From: Croceivirga radicis
GTDB lineage: Bacteria > Bacteroidota > Bacteroidia > Flavobacteriales > Flavobacteriaceae
Length of the DNA stretch: 64,000 bases
NCBI RefSeq assembly: GCF_002072105.2
Contig: NZ_MTBC01000001.1
Location: forward strand, 310,001 to 374,000
Direction of reading: 5' to 3'
Under the pieces are notes generated by a model. The model was not told where the DNA came from. It saw nothing but the letters and a program-made list of their open reading frames with translations, and ran no database searches. Below are positions 27,878 through 37,012 of the stretch, piece by piece. The stretch's first letter is position 1. Each line of letters opens with the position of its first letter. A program made the translations under genes and the position numbers.

Positions 27878-29383
27878 ATGTCTCTAGAAACTCGTGTACG
27901 TTTTGCCCCTAGCCCAACAGGACCATTGCATATTGGTGGATTAAGAACAGCTTTATTTAATTATTTATACGCCAAAAAAAACAACGGTAAATTTATATTA
28001 CGTATAGAGGATACTGATCAAAACCGGTATGTAGAAGGCGCAGAAAACTACATAGAAGAGGCCTTAAAATGGTGTGGACTAGAACCAGATGAAAGTACCA
28101 GTAATCCTGGAAAATTTGGTCCTTACAGACAAAGCGAACGTAAACACCTTTACAAAAAATATGTTTTTAACCTTATTGAAAAAGATAAGGCTTACTATGC
28201 CTTTGATACACCAGAAAGTTTAGACAACTATAGGAAAGCACACGAAGCTAAGGGTAAAACCTTTATTTACAACTGGCATAATCGGGAAAAATTAGATAAT
28301 TCTCTTTTACTTACACCAGAAGAGACACAAAATAAAATTAATTCTGGTGCACCTTATGTAATTCGTTTTAAATCACCAGAAAATCGAGAGTTAGTTTTAC
28401 GAGACGAAATCAGAGGAACTATAAAAATTGATACCAACATTTTAGACGATAAAATTTTGTTTAAAAGTGATGGTATGCCAACATACCACCTGGCCAATAT
28501 TGTAGACGACCATCTAATGGAAATTACACATGTTATCAGAGGTGAAGAATGGCTACCCTCTTTGGCCCTCCACTATTTATTGTACGAGGCCTTTGAGTGG
28601 ACAGCTCCTAAATTTGCACATTTACCCTTAATTATGAAGCCAACAGGTAAAGGAAAATTAAGCAAAAGAGATGGAGACAAAGGTGGTTTTCCTGTTTTTC
28701 CTTTATCATGGAACGATTCTAAAGGTTACAGAGAAGAAGGCTATTTTCCTGAAGTCGTGATTAACTTTTTAGCTTTATTGGGTTGGAATCCAGGCACAGA
28801 ACAGGAACTTTTTACCAAAAAAGAACTAATTGAAGCCTTTAGCCTAGAACGTGTAAACAAATCTGGTGCACGATTTGACCCTGAAAAAAACAAATGGTAT
28901 AATCATCAATATCTACAGCTAAAAGCACCAGAAGAATTAAAAGTCAACCTAATTCCTATTTTAAAAGAAAAAGGTTTATCAGAGGAACTAATAAACAGTT
29001 TACCACTAGAAAGAATTATTAGTCAGAATAAAGAAAGAGCAAATTTCATTGGGGACTTCTGGGAGTTAATTGATTATTACTTTATTGCTCCTACCGAATA
29101 TGATGCCAAAGCTTCCAATAAGCAATGGAAAGAAAACACCCCTAAATTAATGGAAGAGGTAATTACTGTTATAGAAACAATTTCTGAATTTGAATCTGAA
29201 CGTATTGAAGCCTCTATTAAACAATATATTTCTCAAAACGAACTAGGATTTGGACAAATTATGCCCCCATTGCGTTTGGCAATAGTAGGCGCAATGAAAG
29301 GACCCCATCTTTTTGATATCATGGAAATTATTGGCAAAGAAGAAACCATACATAGAATAAAACAAGCCATACACAGTTTGTAA
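27878..29383 (+). CDS. gltX: Glutamate--tRNA ligase
   Basis: A 501-residue class I aminoacyl-tRNA synthetase starting MSLETRVRFAPSPTG. It has the HIGH-type motif PLHIGGLRTALFNYL, the KMSKS-type motif GKLSKRDGD, and the FILRIEDTDQNR adenylate site. The C-terminal anticodon-binding helices follow. The length is normal. An upstream TTG six codons earlier overlaps the promoter and was rejected. It is a single-gene unit by spacing. Confidence 0.97.
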   Translation: MSLETRVRFAPSPTGPLHIGGLRTALFNYLYAKKNNGKFILRIEDTDQNRYVEGAENYIEEALKWCGLEPDESTSNPGKFGPYRQSERKHLYKKYVFNLIEKDKAYYAFDTPESLDNYRKAHEAKGKTFIYNWHNREKLDNSLLLTPEETQNKINSGAPYVIRFKSPENRELVLRDEIRGTIKIDTNILDDKILFKSDGMPTYHLANIVDDHLMEITHVIRGEEWLPSLALHYLLYEAFEWTAPKFAHLPLIMKPTGKGKLSKRDGDKGGFPVFPLSWNDSKGYREEGYFPEVVINFLALLGWNPGTEQELFTKKELIEAFSLERVNKSGARFDPEKNKWYNHQYLQLKAPEELKVNLIPILKEKGLSEELINSLPLERIISQNKERANFIGDFWELIDYYFIAPTEYDAKASNKQWKENTPKLMEEVITVIETISEFESERIEASIKQYISQNELGFGQIMPPLRLAIVGAMKGPHLFDIMEIIGKEETIHRIKQAIHSL

Positions 29384-29463
29384 CAAAATTGAAATAAATA
29401 AGACTTATCCTTCGGTAACTGTTGTACCTTACAACAAAATAATCAACAATTAAATCTTAAATT

Positions 29464-30390
29464 ATGGGGAACTTCTTATTTATTCCAATTTTAATATTGG
29501 TAATCTTTGCTGTATTATCCGGTGTGTTTATTGTTAAACAACAAACAGCCGTACTAATAGAAACCTTTGGTAAATTTACCAGTGTTAGACATTCTGGTAT
29601 TCAATTTAAAATTCCATTTGTACAACGAATTGCTGCAAGAGTAGGACTAAAAATTCAACAATTAGACGTAATAGTTGAAACAAAGACATTAGACGATGTA
29701 TTTGTAAAACTGAAAGTATCCGTACAGTATGTTGTTATCAAGGAAAAGGTATATGAGGCCTTTTACAAATTGGAATACCCGCATGATCAAATAACTTCAT
29801 ATGTATTTGATGTAGTACGTGCAGAAGTACCTAAAATGAAATTGGACGATGTCTTTGTTAAAAAAGATGATATTGCTATTGCAGTAAAAAGTGAATTACA
29901 GGATGCTATGTTAGAATATGGGTATGACATTATTAAAACCCTAGTAACAGATATAGATCCAGATCCACAAGTAAAAGCAGCCATGAACCGTATTAATGCT
30001 TCTGAACGAGAGAAAATTGCTGCTCAGTTCGAAGGTGACGCAGCACGTATTCTTATAGTAGAAAAAGCAAAAGCGGAAGCTGAAAGTAAGCGTTTACAAG
30101 GACAAGGTATTGCTGATCAGAGAAGGGAAATTGCAAGAGGTCTGGAAGAATCTGTTGAAGTTTTGAACAAAGTTGGTATTAATTCTCAAGAAGCATCTGC
30201 ACTTATAGTAGTTACCCAACATTATGATACTTTGCAATCTATAGGGGAAGAAACAAACACCAATCTAATATTGCTACCAAACTCTCCGCAAGCAGGAAGC
30301 GATATGTTAAATAATATGGTGGCTTCATTTACCGCTAGCAATATGATTGGAGAAAAAATGAAGGAGGCTTCCAAAAAGGAAAAAGAGTAA
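29464..30390 (+). CDS. SPFH/Band 7 (stomatin-like) membrane protein
   Basis: A 308-residue protein: an N-terminal hydrophobic anchor (residues 4-24), an SPFH domain (about 28-190, with QQTAVLIETFGKFTSVRHSGIQFKIP split across its start), and a C-terminal coiled coil rich in Ala, Glu and Lys (EGDAARILIVEKAKAEAESK). Such proteins form ring or cage oligomers that organise membrane domains. No NfeD partner gene is next to it. It is followed by a strong terminator. Confidence 0.9.
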   Translation: MGNFLFIPILILVIFAVLSGVFIVKQQTAVLIETFGKFTSVRHSGIQFKIPFVQRIAARVGLKIQQLDVIVETKTLDDVFVKLKVSVQYVVIKEKVYEAFYKLEYPHDQITSYVFDVVRAEVPKMKLDDVFVKKDDIAIAVKSELQDAMLEYGYDIIKTLVTDIDPDPQVKAAMNRINASEREKIAAQFEGDAARILIVEKAKAEAESKRLQGQGIADQRREIARGLEESVEVLNKVGINSQEASALIVVTQHYDTLQSIGEETNTNLILLPNSPQAGSDMLNNMVASFTASNMIGEKMKEASKKEKE

Positions 30391-30407
30391 TTCTAATTGA
30401 TTCCAAA

Positions 30408-30446
30408 AAAACAAACCCAATCATCAAAAATGATTGGGTTTTTTGT
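30408..30446 (+). terminator. Intrinsic terminator after the SPFH gene
   Basis: AACCCAATCA (30414-30423), loop TCAAAAA, TGATTGGGTT (30431-30440), then TTTTTTG. A ten-base perfect stem with a U-run. Confidence 0.92.
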
Positions 30447-30454
30447 TAAAACAC

Positions 30455-30541
30455 ATTTTAAAGGCTTTTAACAGGCGTACTGATTTTAAGTCAAGGCAAG
30501 ACACCTCCGCTTTAATTAAATGCAGTAATAGCCTTTAAAAT
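30455..30541. repeat. 87-bp element bounded by 12-bp perfect inverted repeats
   Basis: ATTTTAAAGGCT (30455-30466) and AGCCTTTAAAAT (30530-30541) are perfect inverted copies 63 bases apart, in the gap between the SPFH terminator and the end of glnS. There is no U-run, so it is not a terminator. It could be a small non-coding element (MITE or REP-like) or a structured RNA. Confidence 0.45.
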
Positions 30542-30603
30542 ATACCGATTTGTATAGTAAAAACTAATAGGCACAGGTTAATTCATAGACTTTAATAATA
30601 GTC

Positions 30604-32286
30604 TTATTTTTCTTTCAATTTTGCCCAGGTATCCCTTAGACCAACTGTTCTATTAAAAATCAATTTTTCATCCGTTGAATCTTGGTCCACATTAAAATAA
30701 CCTAAACGTTGAAACTGAACCTGATCGCCAATTGTTACATTTTTTAAACTCGGCTCCAAATAACCGGTTACTATTTGTAAAGAATCTCTGTTTACAAATT
30801 CCATAAAATCTTTTTCTTTATTTGCGTCAGGAGTTTCATTTGTAAACAAACGATCATATAATCTTATTTCAGCAGTTTCTGCATGTTTAATAGAAACCCA
30901 ATGTAGGGTGCCTTTAACCTTTCGTAGACTTTCCTCTGTACCACTTCCACTTTTGCTTTTTGGATCATAAGTACACTGTACCTCTACTATGTTGCCATTT
31001 TCATCCTTAGTACAGCTTTCTGCCTTAATAATATACCCATTTTTCAATCTAACCTCTCCACCTAACTTTAAACGGAAAAATTTTCTGTTGGCTTCTTCTT
31101 TGAAGTCTTCCTGCTCAATGTATATTTCCCTTGAAAAAGGTACTTCCCTTGTTCCTGCGCTCTCATCCTCAGGATTATTCTCTGCTTTTAACCATTCTTC
31201 TTCTCCCTCAGGATAATTAGTAATTACCACTTTTAAGGGATTTAGTACGGCCATTACCCGTGGCGCAACTTTATTTAAATGTTCACGAACGTGAAATTCC
31301 AATAACGATACATCCACAACATTATCCCTTTTGGCAATACCAATGGTATCTACAAAATTCCTAATCGATTCTGGCGGATAACCCCTTCTACGCATTCCAG
31401 AGATTGTTGGCATTCTTGGATCATCCCATCCAGAGACAACACCATCTTCTACCAATTTTAATAATTTACGTTTACTAACAACGGTGTGCGATAGATTTCT
31501 TCTTGCAAACTCTCGTTGTTTTGGCCTTAACTTATCTTTAGATACCAATTGGTCTAAAAACCAATCATACAACTCTCTATGCGGAAGAAATTCCAGCGTA
31601 CATAAAGAATGCGATACCTGTTCTATATAATCACTTTCGCCATGGGTCCAATCATACATTGGATAAATACACCAATCGGTATTTGTTCTATGGTGTGCTC
31701 TATGTATTACCCTATACATAATGGGATCACGCATTAACATGTTGGTGCTGGCCATATCAATTTTAGCGCGCAAAACGTGTATACCCTCTTCAAAATCCCC
31801 GTTCTTCATTTGCTCGAACAACGCAAGATTTTCGGCAACTGTCCTGTTCCTGTATGGACTTTCAACACCGGGTTCTGTTGGTGTTCCCTTTTGTTTTGCC
31901 ATTTCCTCTGAAGATTGGCTATCTACATAGGCTTTACCATCTTTAATCAACAGTACCGCCCAATCATATAATTGTTGAAAGTAATCTGAAGCATAGCACT
32001 CTTTATCCCATTGAAAACCAAGCCATTCCACATCTCTTTTAATGGCATCTACGTACTCCTTTTCTTCTTTGGCAGGGTTGGTATCATCAAACCTAAGATT
32101 TACCGGTGCGTTGTAACGTAAACCAAGACCAAAATTTAAACAAATAGAACTAGCATGTCCTATATGTAAATACCCATTAGGTTCTGGTGGAAATCTAAAA
32201 CGCAAATCGCTTTTAGAATAGTCTTTACCGAGGTCCTCCTCAATAATGTGTTCTATAAAATTCAAGGACTTTTTGGTCTCTTCCAT
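30604..32286 (-). CDS. glnS: Glutamine--tRNA ligase
   Basis: A 560-residue class I synthetase from ATG 32286 (MEETKKSLNF). Motifs: RFPPEPNGYLHIGHASSIC (HIGH), SHTVVSKRKLLKLV (KMSKS-type) and RFDDTNPAKEEKEYVDAI. The C-terminal half holds the beta-barrel anticodon-binding domains. Glutaminyl-tRNA is made directly, so the cell need not rely only on the amidotransferase route. A TTG seven codons upstream lies in the promoter element and was rejected. Confidence 0.97.
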   Translation of the reverse strand: MEETKKSLNFIEHIIEEDLGKDYSKSDLRFRFPPEPNGYLHIGHASSICLNFGLGLRYNAPVNLRFDDTNPAKEEKEYVDAIKRDVEWLGFQWDKECYASDYFQQLYDWAVLLIKDGKAYVDSQSSEEMAKQKGTPTEPGVESPYRNRTVAENLALFEQMKNGDFEEGIHVLRAKIDMASTNMLMRDPIMYRVIHRAHHRTNTDWCIYPMYDWTHGESDYIEQVSHSLCTLEFLPHRELYDWFLDQLVSKDKLRPKQREFARRNLSHTVVSKRKLLKLVEDGVVSGWDDPRMPTISGMRRRGYPPESIRNFVDTIGIAKRDNVVDVSLLEFHVREHLNKVAPRVMAVLNPLKVVITNYPEGEEEWLKAENNPEDESAGTREVPFSREIYIEQEDFKEEANRKFFRLKLGGEVRLKNGYIIKAESCTKDENGNIVEVQCTYDPKSKSGSGTEESLRKVKGTLHWVSIKHAETAEIRLYDRLFTNETPDANKEKDFMEFVNRDSLQIVTGYLEPSLKNVTIGDQVQFQRLGYFNVDQDSTDEKLIFNRTVGLRDTWAKLKEK

Positions 32287-32304
32287 ATAAAATTTATTGT
32301 AGGG

Positions 32305-32312
32305 CAAATGTA
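32305..32312 (-). promoter_or_regulatory. -7 element of glnS
   Basis: TACATTTG on the minus strand, a perfect TAnnTTTG, 18 bases before ATG 32286. Confidence 0.6.
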
Positions 32313-32368
32313 GCTAAAAACAACAGTTATTAGCAATTTATCAACAGTATAACCTATAAGAAATAACG

Positions 32369-32498
32369 TTTCACAACAGAAAACCGTTTCACCACAACAA
32401 TAACTTTAAGTAGTTAATAAATATGTGAATATTTGATGTTGACAAGGTATGTAGAGCCCTGTTTTTAAAGCAAATAACACCCCAAATATCAACTAAAA
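32369..32498 (+). promoter_or_regulatory. Leader of the T9SS adhesin operon with blocks shared with the PorE-like gene
   Basis: TTTCACAACA (32369-32378), a related TTTCACCACAACA (32387-32399), GTATGTA (32447-32453) and AAATATCAACTAAAA (32484-32498). The order and spacing resemble 12381-12481. The coding start is at 32552. No TAnnTTTG element is visible, which suggests a different promoter class for both units. Confidence 0.4.
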
Positions 32499-32551
32499 TT
32501 ATGCTTCTGAGACATCTTTTCACATACCAACCCCAAATAGAACCTACACTT

Positions 32552-34798
32552 ATGAAAACAAAAATTAATCAAGGTTTATGTGTGTTAGCTCTCCTGTTCA
32601 TTGGATTGGCAACAGGTAGTGCGCAGACATTGAACAAACCTACACCGGCAGACAATCCAAACCTTTCAGGTAATTCAGAATGGCAAAATGCATGTGCCTC
32701 TAGCAATTTTAACGAGTACTTTGTAAACTTTACCTGGAACCCACCATTGGTAGCTTCCAATAACGAATTTATTCTTGAGTTATCTGATGCCAGTGGTAAT
32801 TTTAGTTCACCGGTAGAATTAGCACGAATTGCCGATAAAAATCAAGTGTTTGATTTTGATATTGAATTTCAACTACCAGAAGATACCCAAGGAGAAGGGT
32901 ATCGTTTACGTGTTAAAAGTACAAATCCAGAAAAGGTAAGTGAGGTCTCAGATTCCTTTGCCATGTACTACATTGGCTATAACAGCCCAATTCTTATTAG
33001 TAAAGACGGCAATGGAACCATACCTCCAGGTGGCGTTATAGATTTATGTGATGGAGAATCTTTAACCTTAGCTACTCATAATGTATCCAATGCCAACCAA
33101 TACAATTACAGTTGGTACAGGAGTGGTACGGCACTATCTGGAAACAGCAATAGTATTAACATTACGGAACCAGGAATCTATTATGTAGAAATGAATTATG
33201 GTGCCTGTTCTGGTTCTGCAAATACCTTGTCCAATAGTATAGAAGTAAATATTAATGCTGCACAAGGCGTAGCTATTAACACGCCTACAAAAACAGTTTT
33301 GTGTAGTGAAGATACGGTTACCTTAACTGCCAACGTACAAAACCAAGGGTACACATATACCTGGTATAAAGACAACCAAATAATACAAGCGGGAACCTTA
33401 GAAGGCTATAGCTTTACAGTAGATGCAGCTAACGCAGGATTTGAAGGAGATTACCAAGTAGAAATTGAAGGTAGCGGAATTTGTGTTGAAAAGTCTGATG
33501 CCGTTACCATTTCTAGCGCTGGATCATTTACCGTGGCTTTAGACAATACAAACGGGATTGCTTTATTGCCTGGTTCAACCGAAACTATAACTGTAACAAC
33601 GGATGCGGCTTCGGCTACGTACCAATGGTACAAAAATGGAACTGCAATAGCTGGTGAAACCAACGCTAGTTATACTATTACAACGATAGGAGATTATTAT
33701 GCTACCGTTACCGAAACCGGTGGCGCATGTACTTCTGTTACCAAAACTACAGAAACAGTTACTGCGGCCTATCCTGCTGCTATGAGTATAGCTATTGATT
33801 ATATGACTACTTATGCTCCATGTGAAAATACCAATATAGAATTAGAAGTTAGTAGCATTACCGCTACGGACGCAAATGGTAACACTACAGATGTTACCGA
33901 AAGTTTAAAAGCCGATTTTACCTACCAATGGAAGAAAGATGGTGCGGCCATTACTGGTGCAACGTCCTCATTATTATCTATTTTAAATGCGGAAGAAAAC
34001 GGTACATATACACTAGAAGCAAACCTAGAAAGTTTTAATCTAGTTTCCAATGAATTGTCAGTTGTACTAAATGCAAATGATCCTATAACAATTACCGCAG
34101 ACGGAACCCAAATATGCGATGGCGTAATTGTTACCCTAAGTACGGATTACGATTTAAACAATGTTGATTTTGAATGGTACAAAGACGGAGGTAAAATAGC
34201 TGCTACCACAACAAGTTTAACAGTAACCGAAGCTGGTAACTATCAATTAAAAGTTTTAACCAACGGTTGCCCAACTCTATCTAACGAAATAGTGGTTAAC
34301 GCATTTGACGAAAGTATAGTGCAACTAGATAAAGAAAGCAGTATAGTAATCCCAGAAGGGGAAACTACCACAGTAAATGCCACTGGAGCCGATAGCTATG
34401 TGTGGTTTAATGAAGCCAACGAAAACTTAAGCACCTCTAGCAGTGTTACCTTGACAGAAGAAGGCACTTATCTACTTATAGCCACTATTGGTAATTGTAG
34501 CGTAAGCAAAACCGTTACCCTAGCATTCAGAGATAATTTTGATATCCCTAATGTGGTAACTGCAAATGGAGATGGTGTAAATGACCTTTGGATCATTCCT
34601 AATACCTATTCTAGAAAAGCAAATACAAGAGTAATTATTTATAACGAAAACGGAGAAGAAATAGTTAACCAATTGGACTACCAAAACAATTGGCCTAACT
34701 CTACCACCGGTTTTACTAAGAAAAATCAGCTCTTTTATTACAAAATAGTAGAAGCAACCAAAACCTTACGACAGGGTACCATTACGGTTATCCGATAA
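32552..34798 (+). CDS. T9SS type-B cargo protein with Ig-like repeats
   Basis: A 748-residue secreted protein starting MKTKINQGLCVLALLF; the hydrophobic signal ends near TGSAQ. About six Ig-like beta repeats follow, each with a W-Y/K core (YSWYRSGTALSG, YTWYKDNQIIQ, YQWYKNGTAIAG, YQWKKDGAAITG, FEWYKDGGKIA, YVWFNEANENLS). The last 90 residues are the gliding-motility-type (type B) T9SS sorting domain: IPNVVTANGDGVNDLWIIPN and RVIIYNENGEEI. It should be exported by the T9SS and sit on the cell surface. It is the first gene of the 20-kb operon, with a SprF gene 12 bases downstream. Seventeen extra codons upstream precede the signal peptide and were rejected. Confidence 0.88.
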   Translation: MKTKINQGLCVLALLFIGLATGSAQTLNKPTPADNPNLSGNSEWQNACASSNFNEYFVNFTWNPPLVASNNEFILELSDASGNFSSPVELARIADKNQVFDFDIEFQLPEDTQGEGYRLRVKSTNPEKVSEVSDSFAMYYIGYNSPILISKDGNGTIPPGGVIDLCDGESLTLATHNVSNANQYNYSWYRSGTALSGNSNSINITEPGIYYVEMNYGACSGSANTLSNSIEVNINAAQGVAINTPTKTVLCSEDTVTLTANVQNQGYTYTWYKDNQIIQAGTLEGYSFTVDAANAGFEGDYQVEIEGSGICVEKSDAVTISSAGSFTVALDNTNGIALLPGSTETITVTTDAASATYQWYKNGTAIAGETNASYTITTIGDYYATVTETGGACTSVTKTTETVTAAYPAAMSIAIDYMTTYAPCENTNIELEVSSITATDANGNTTDVTESLKADFTYQWKKDGAAITGATSSLLSILNAEENGTYTLEANLESFNLVSNELSVVLNANDPITITADGTQICDGVIVTLSTDYDLNNVDFEWYKDGGKIAATTTSLTVTEAGNYQLKVLTNGCPTLSNEIVVNAFDESIVQLDKESSIVIPEGETTTVNATGADSYVWFNEANENLSTSSSVTLTEEGTYLLIATIGNCSVSKTVTLAFRDNFDIPNVVTANGDGVNDLWIIPNTYSRKANTRVIIYNENGEEIVNQLDYQNNWPNSTTGFTKKNQLFYYKIVEATKTLRQGTITVIR

Positions 34799-34810
34799 CC
34801 TAACAAACAA

Positions 34811-37003
34811 ATGAACAAGTATAACAAACTAATCCTAACACTTATGGCAATTCTTTCTTTTGGTGCACTCACGGCCCAAGAGGAAGATCCCTTTGTGGCT
34901 TATGATTTACCTACACAGAACTTGGTAAAATTCAATAGATATTTATTGAACCCTACCTTTTCTACGGTTAGGGAAAATAAATCATACATCAACTTATTTC
35001 ACAGAAATGAGTCGGTATCTTTTGATGACAACCAACAAACTTACTTTTTAAGTTATAGTGGTAGAATTGGAGACCGTAGTGGTGTGGGTGTCAGTTTGTA
35101 CAATCAAAGAGAAGGCATCATAGATAATTATGGTTTGTTGGCCAATTACGCGTATGGCGTAAAATTGAGCGAAAAAAGCAACTTAACCTTTGGGGCCAAC
35201 TTTTCTTATTATAAAAGTGGAATCAATCAATCAAGGGCAAACACCTTAGATCCAAACGATCCTATTCTGCAAGGATCTAATGATATATCGTTGATAACCG
35301 TACAACCCGGATTTAACCTTTCTTACGGTCAGTTTGATTTTGGAGTTATTGCGGACAACTTATTTGATTATAATCTAAAAACAAGTGAAACGCTTACCAG
35401 TTTTGATGCTAAAACCTTCACGGGTCATTTACAATATACCCATGAGTTTACCAATAATAGCGGTTTACTAGAACAGGGTAGATTAATGCCGTTGGCAAGA
35501 GTACGTTCTATTGCTAACGAAGATATAAGCCTTGGTGGTAGTTTAATTCTTGATTTGCCTAAAATAGGATGGTTACAAGCAGGTTATGATCAATTCTATG
35601 GAGCGGCGGCAGGTATTGGTTTTAACCTGAACAAAAGAATCTCTTTAGGCTATAACATTGAAAAAGGTCTTTCTAATAATATTGAACAATTTGGTGTAAA
35701 CCATGAAATATCCCTGGCCTACAGTTTTACACCAACCCTTACCGAAGATCGTGTTCTTCTAGAAAAAGAAAATGAGGACTTAGTTAACAATGACGAAGAG
35801 GAAACTCCAATTGAAGAACTTACCGTATCCGAAAAGGACTTAAAGATTGCAGAATTACAACAAAAACTTGCTGAAAATGATGCAATTATTGAAGAATTGA
35901 TTTTCCGTCAAGACTCTATTGAATCTAACAGACAAAGTGATTTGGAGCGACGTTTTGCGATGGTAATGCGAATGGTTAAAAGAGAAACCGAAGGCAACAG
36001 ACCGGACATAGAAAAAAGAGCTCAAGAATTGTATCTGGCCAATTCTAGTGCCACTTCGGACTTAGTTAAAAATGATGCCATTCCAAACAATGACGTTGAT
36101 AGAGCAGAAACAAAAAACACTTCAACCATAGATGCTATTATACAAGACCGTATAAATTCATCAGATGCCGTGGCAGAAGTGGTTAAAGACAAAGAAGAGC
36201 CTACAGAAAACATCAGTTTAGGTAATTCATATACCAAAAAGTATAAAATAGAAGAGCCATCCCAAACTAACCGTTCTAATGTTCTAGCTGAAACCAAATC
36301 AACAATAGCAGAAAATAATAAGGACAATACAAATTATAACAATCGTTCTAAACGATACAAAACCTTCTCCATTCCAGATGTAGAAAGTGGTAGTTATGTT
36401 ATTGCCAATGTTTACAAGGGCACCAAATACATGTCAGAATTTATGGATTCAATGGCAAGCCAAGGTATAGAAACAGATTACTTTACCAATCCAAGAAACG
36501 GCCTTAACTATGTTTACATCAAAGGTATACAGAACAAACAAGATGCAATAGCAGCCCAGAAAAGTAATTTAAATGGCCAATACCAAGGAAATACTTGGGT
36601 AATGGACGTAACCAATAGTTATACAGAAGGAGCATACGTAGAGAACTCCCCCAAGTCTTCCTCTACCTATAACGACTCTGTGTTGGAACAAAACCTAAAT
36701 CATAAAAGTAAAAAATCAGGTATTGCCTACGAGACTTTACAGGTAAATGGTTTAAAAACTGGTTACTACATAATTGCAAATGTCTTTGCTAAACCAAGAA
36801 ATGCTACACGTTTTATAAAAGAACTCAATGAACAAGGATTACATGCCAGTTATTTTATTAATCCAGAAAACAACTATAGGTATGTGTATCTAAAAAAACA
36901 TCAAGAATGGACAGATGCTTTGGTCTCTTACTATTCTAACATTAACAACGCCTACGGTGATCCTATGTGGATCATGCGAGTAAAACCAAACTATAGCGCA
37001 TAA
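34811..37003 (+). CDS. PorP/SprF family protein with C-terminal tandem SPOR-like repeats
   Basis: A 730-residue protein. The signal peptide ends near LTAQ. Residues about 25-310 are a PorP/SprF outer-membrane beta-barrel domain (FNRYLLNPTFSTVRENKSYI, GRIGDRSGVGVSLYNQREG, YDQFYGAAAGIGFNLNKRI). Residues about 338-400 are coiled coil (KDLKIAELQQKLAENDAII). Two related repeats, about 516-600 and 640-727, each read GxYxIANVxxx then YFxNPxxxxxYVYxK and WxM near the end, resembling SPOR domains that bind bare glycan. SprF-type proteins help one specific T9SS cargo reach the surface. This one lies between the Ig-repeat cargo and the giant adhesin. The C-terminal part is unusual for the family. Confidence 0.82.
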   Translation: MNKYNKLILTLMAILSFGALTAQEEDPFVAYDLPTQNLVKFNRYLLNPTFSTVRENKSYINLFHRNESVSFDDNQQTYFLSYSGRIGDRSGVGVSLYNQREGIIDNYGLLANYAYGVKLSEKSNLTFGANFSYYKSGINQSRANTLDPNDPILQGSNDISLITVQPGFNLSYGQFDFGVIADNLFDYNLKTSETLTSFDAKTFTGHLQYTHEFTNNSGLLEQGRLMPLARVRSIANEDISLGGSLILDLPKIGWLQAGYDQFYGAAAGIGFNLNKRISLGYNIEKGLSNNIEQFGVNHEISLAYSFTPTLTEDRVLLEKENEDLVNNDEEETPIEELTVSEKDLKIAELQQKLAENDAIIEELIFRQDSIESNRQSDLERRFAMVMRMVKRETEGNRPDIEKRAQELYLANSSATSDLVKNDAIPNNDVDRAETKNTSTIDAIIQDRINSSDAVAEVVKDKEEPTENISLGNSYTKKYKIEEPSQTNRSNVLAETKSTIAENNKDNTNYNNRSKRYKTFSIPDVESGSYVIANVYKGTKYMSEFMDSMASQGIETDYFTNPRNGLNYVYIKGIQNKQDAIAAQKSNLNGQYQGNTWVMDVTNSYTEGAYVENSPKSSSTYNDSVLEQNLNHKSKKSGIAYETLQVNGLKTGYYIIANVFAKPRNATRFIKELNEQGLHASYFINPENNYRYVYLKKHQEWTDALVSYYSNINNAYGDPMWIMRVKPNYSA

Positions 37004-37012
37004 ATAACCATA

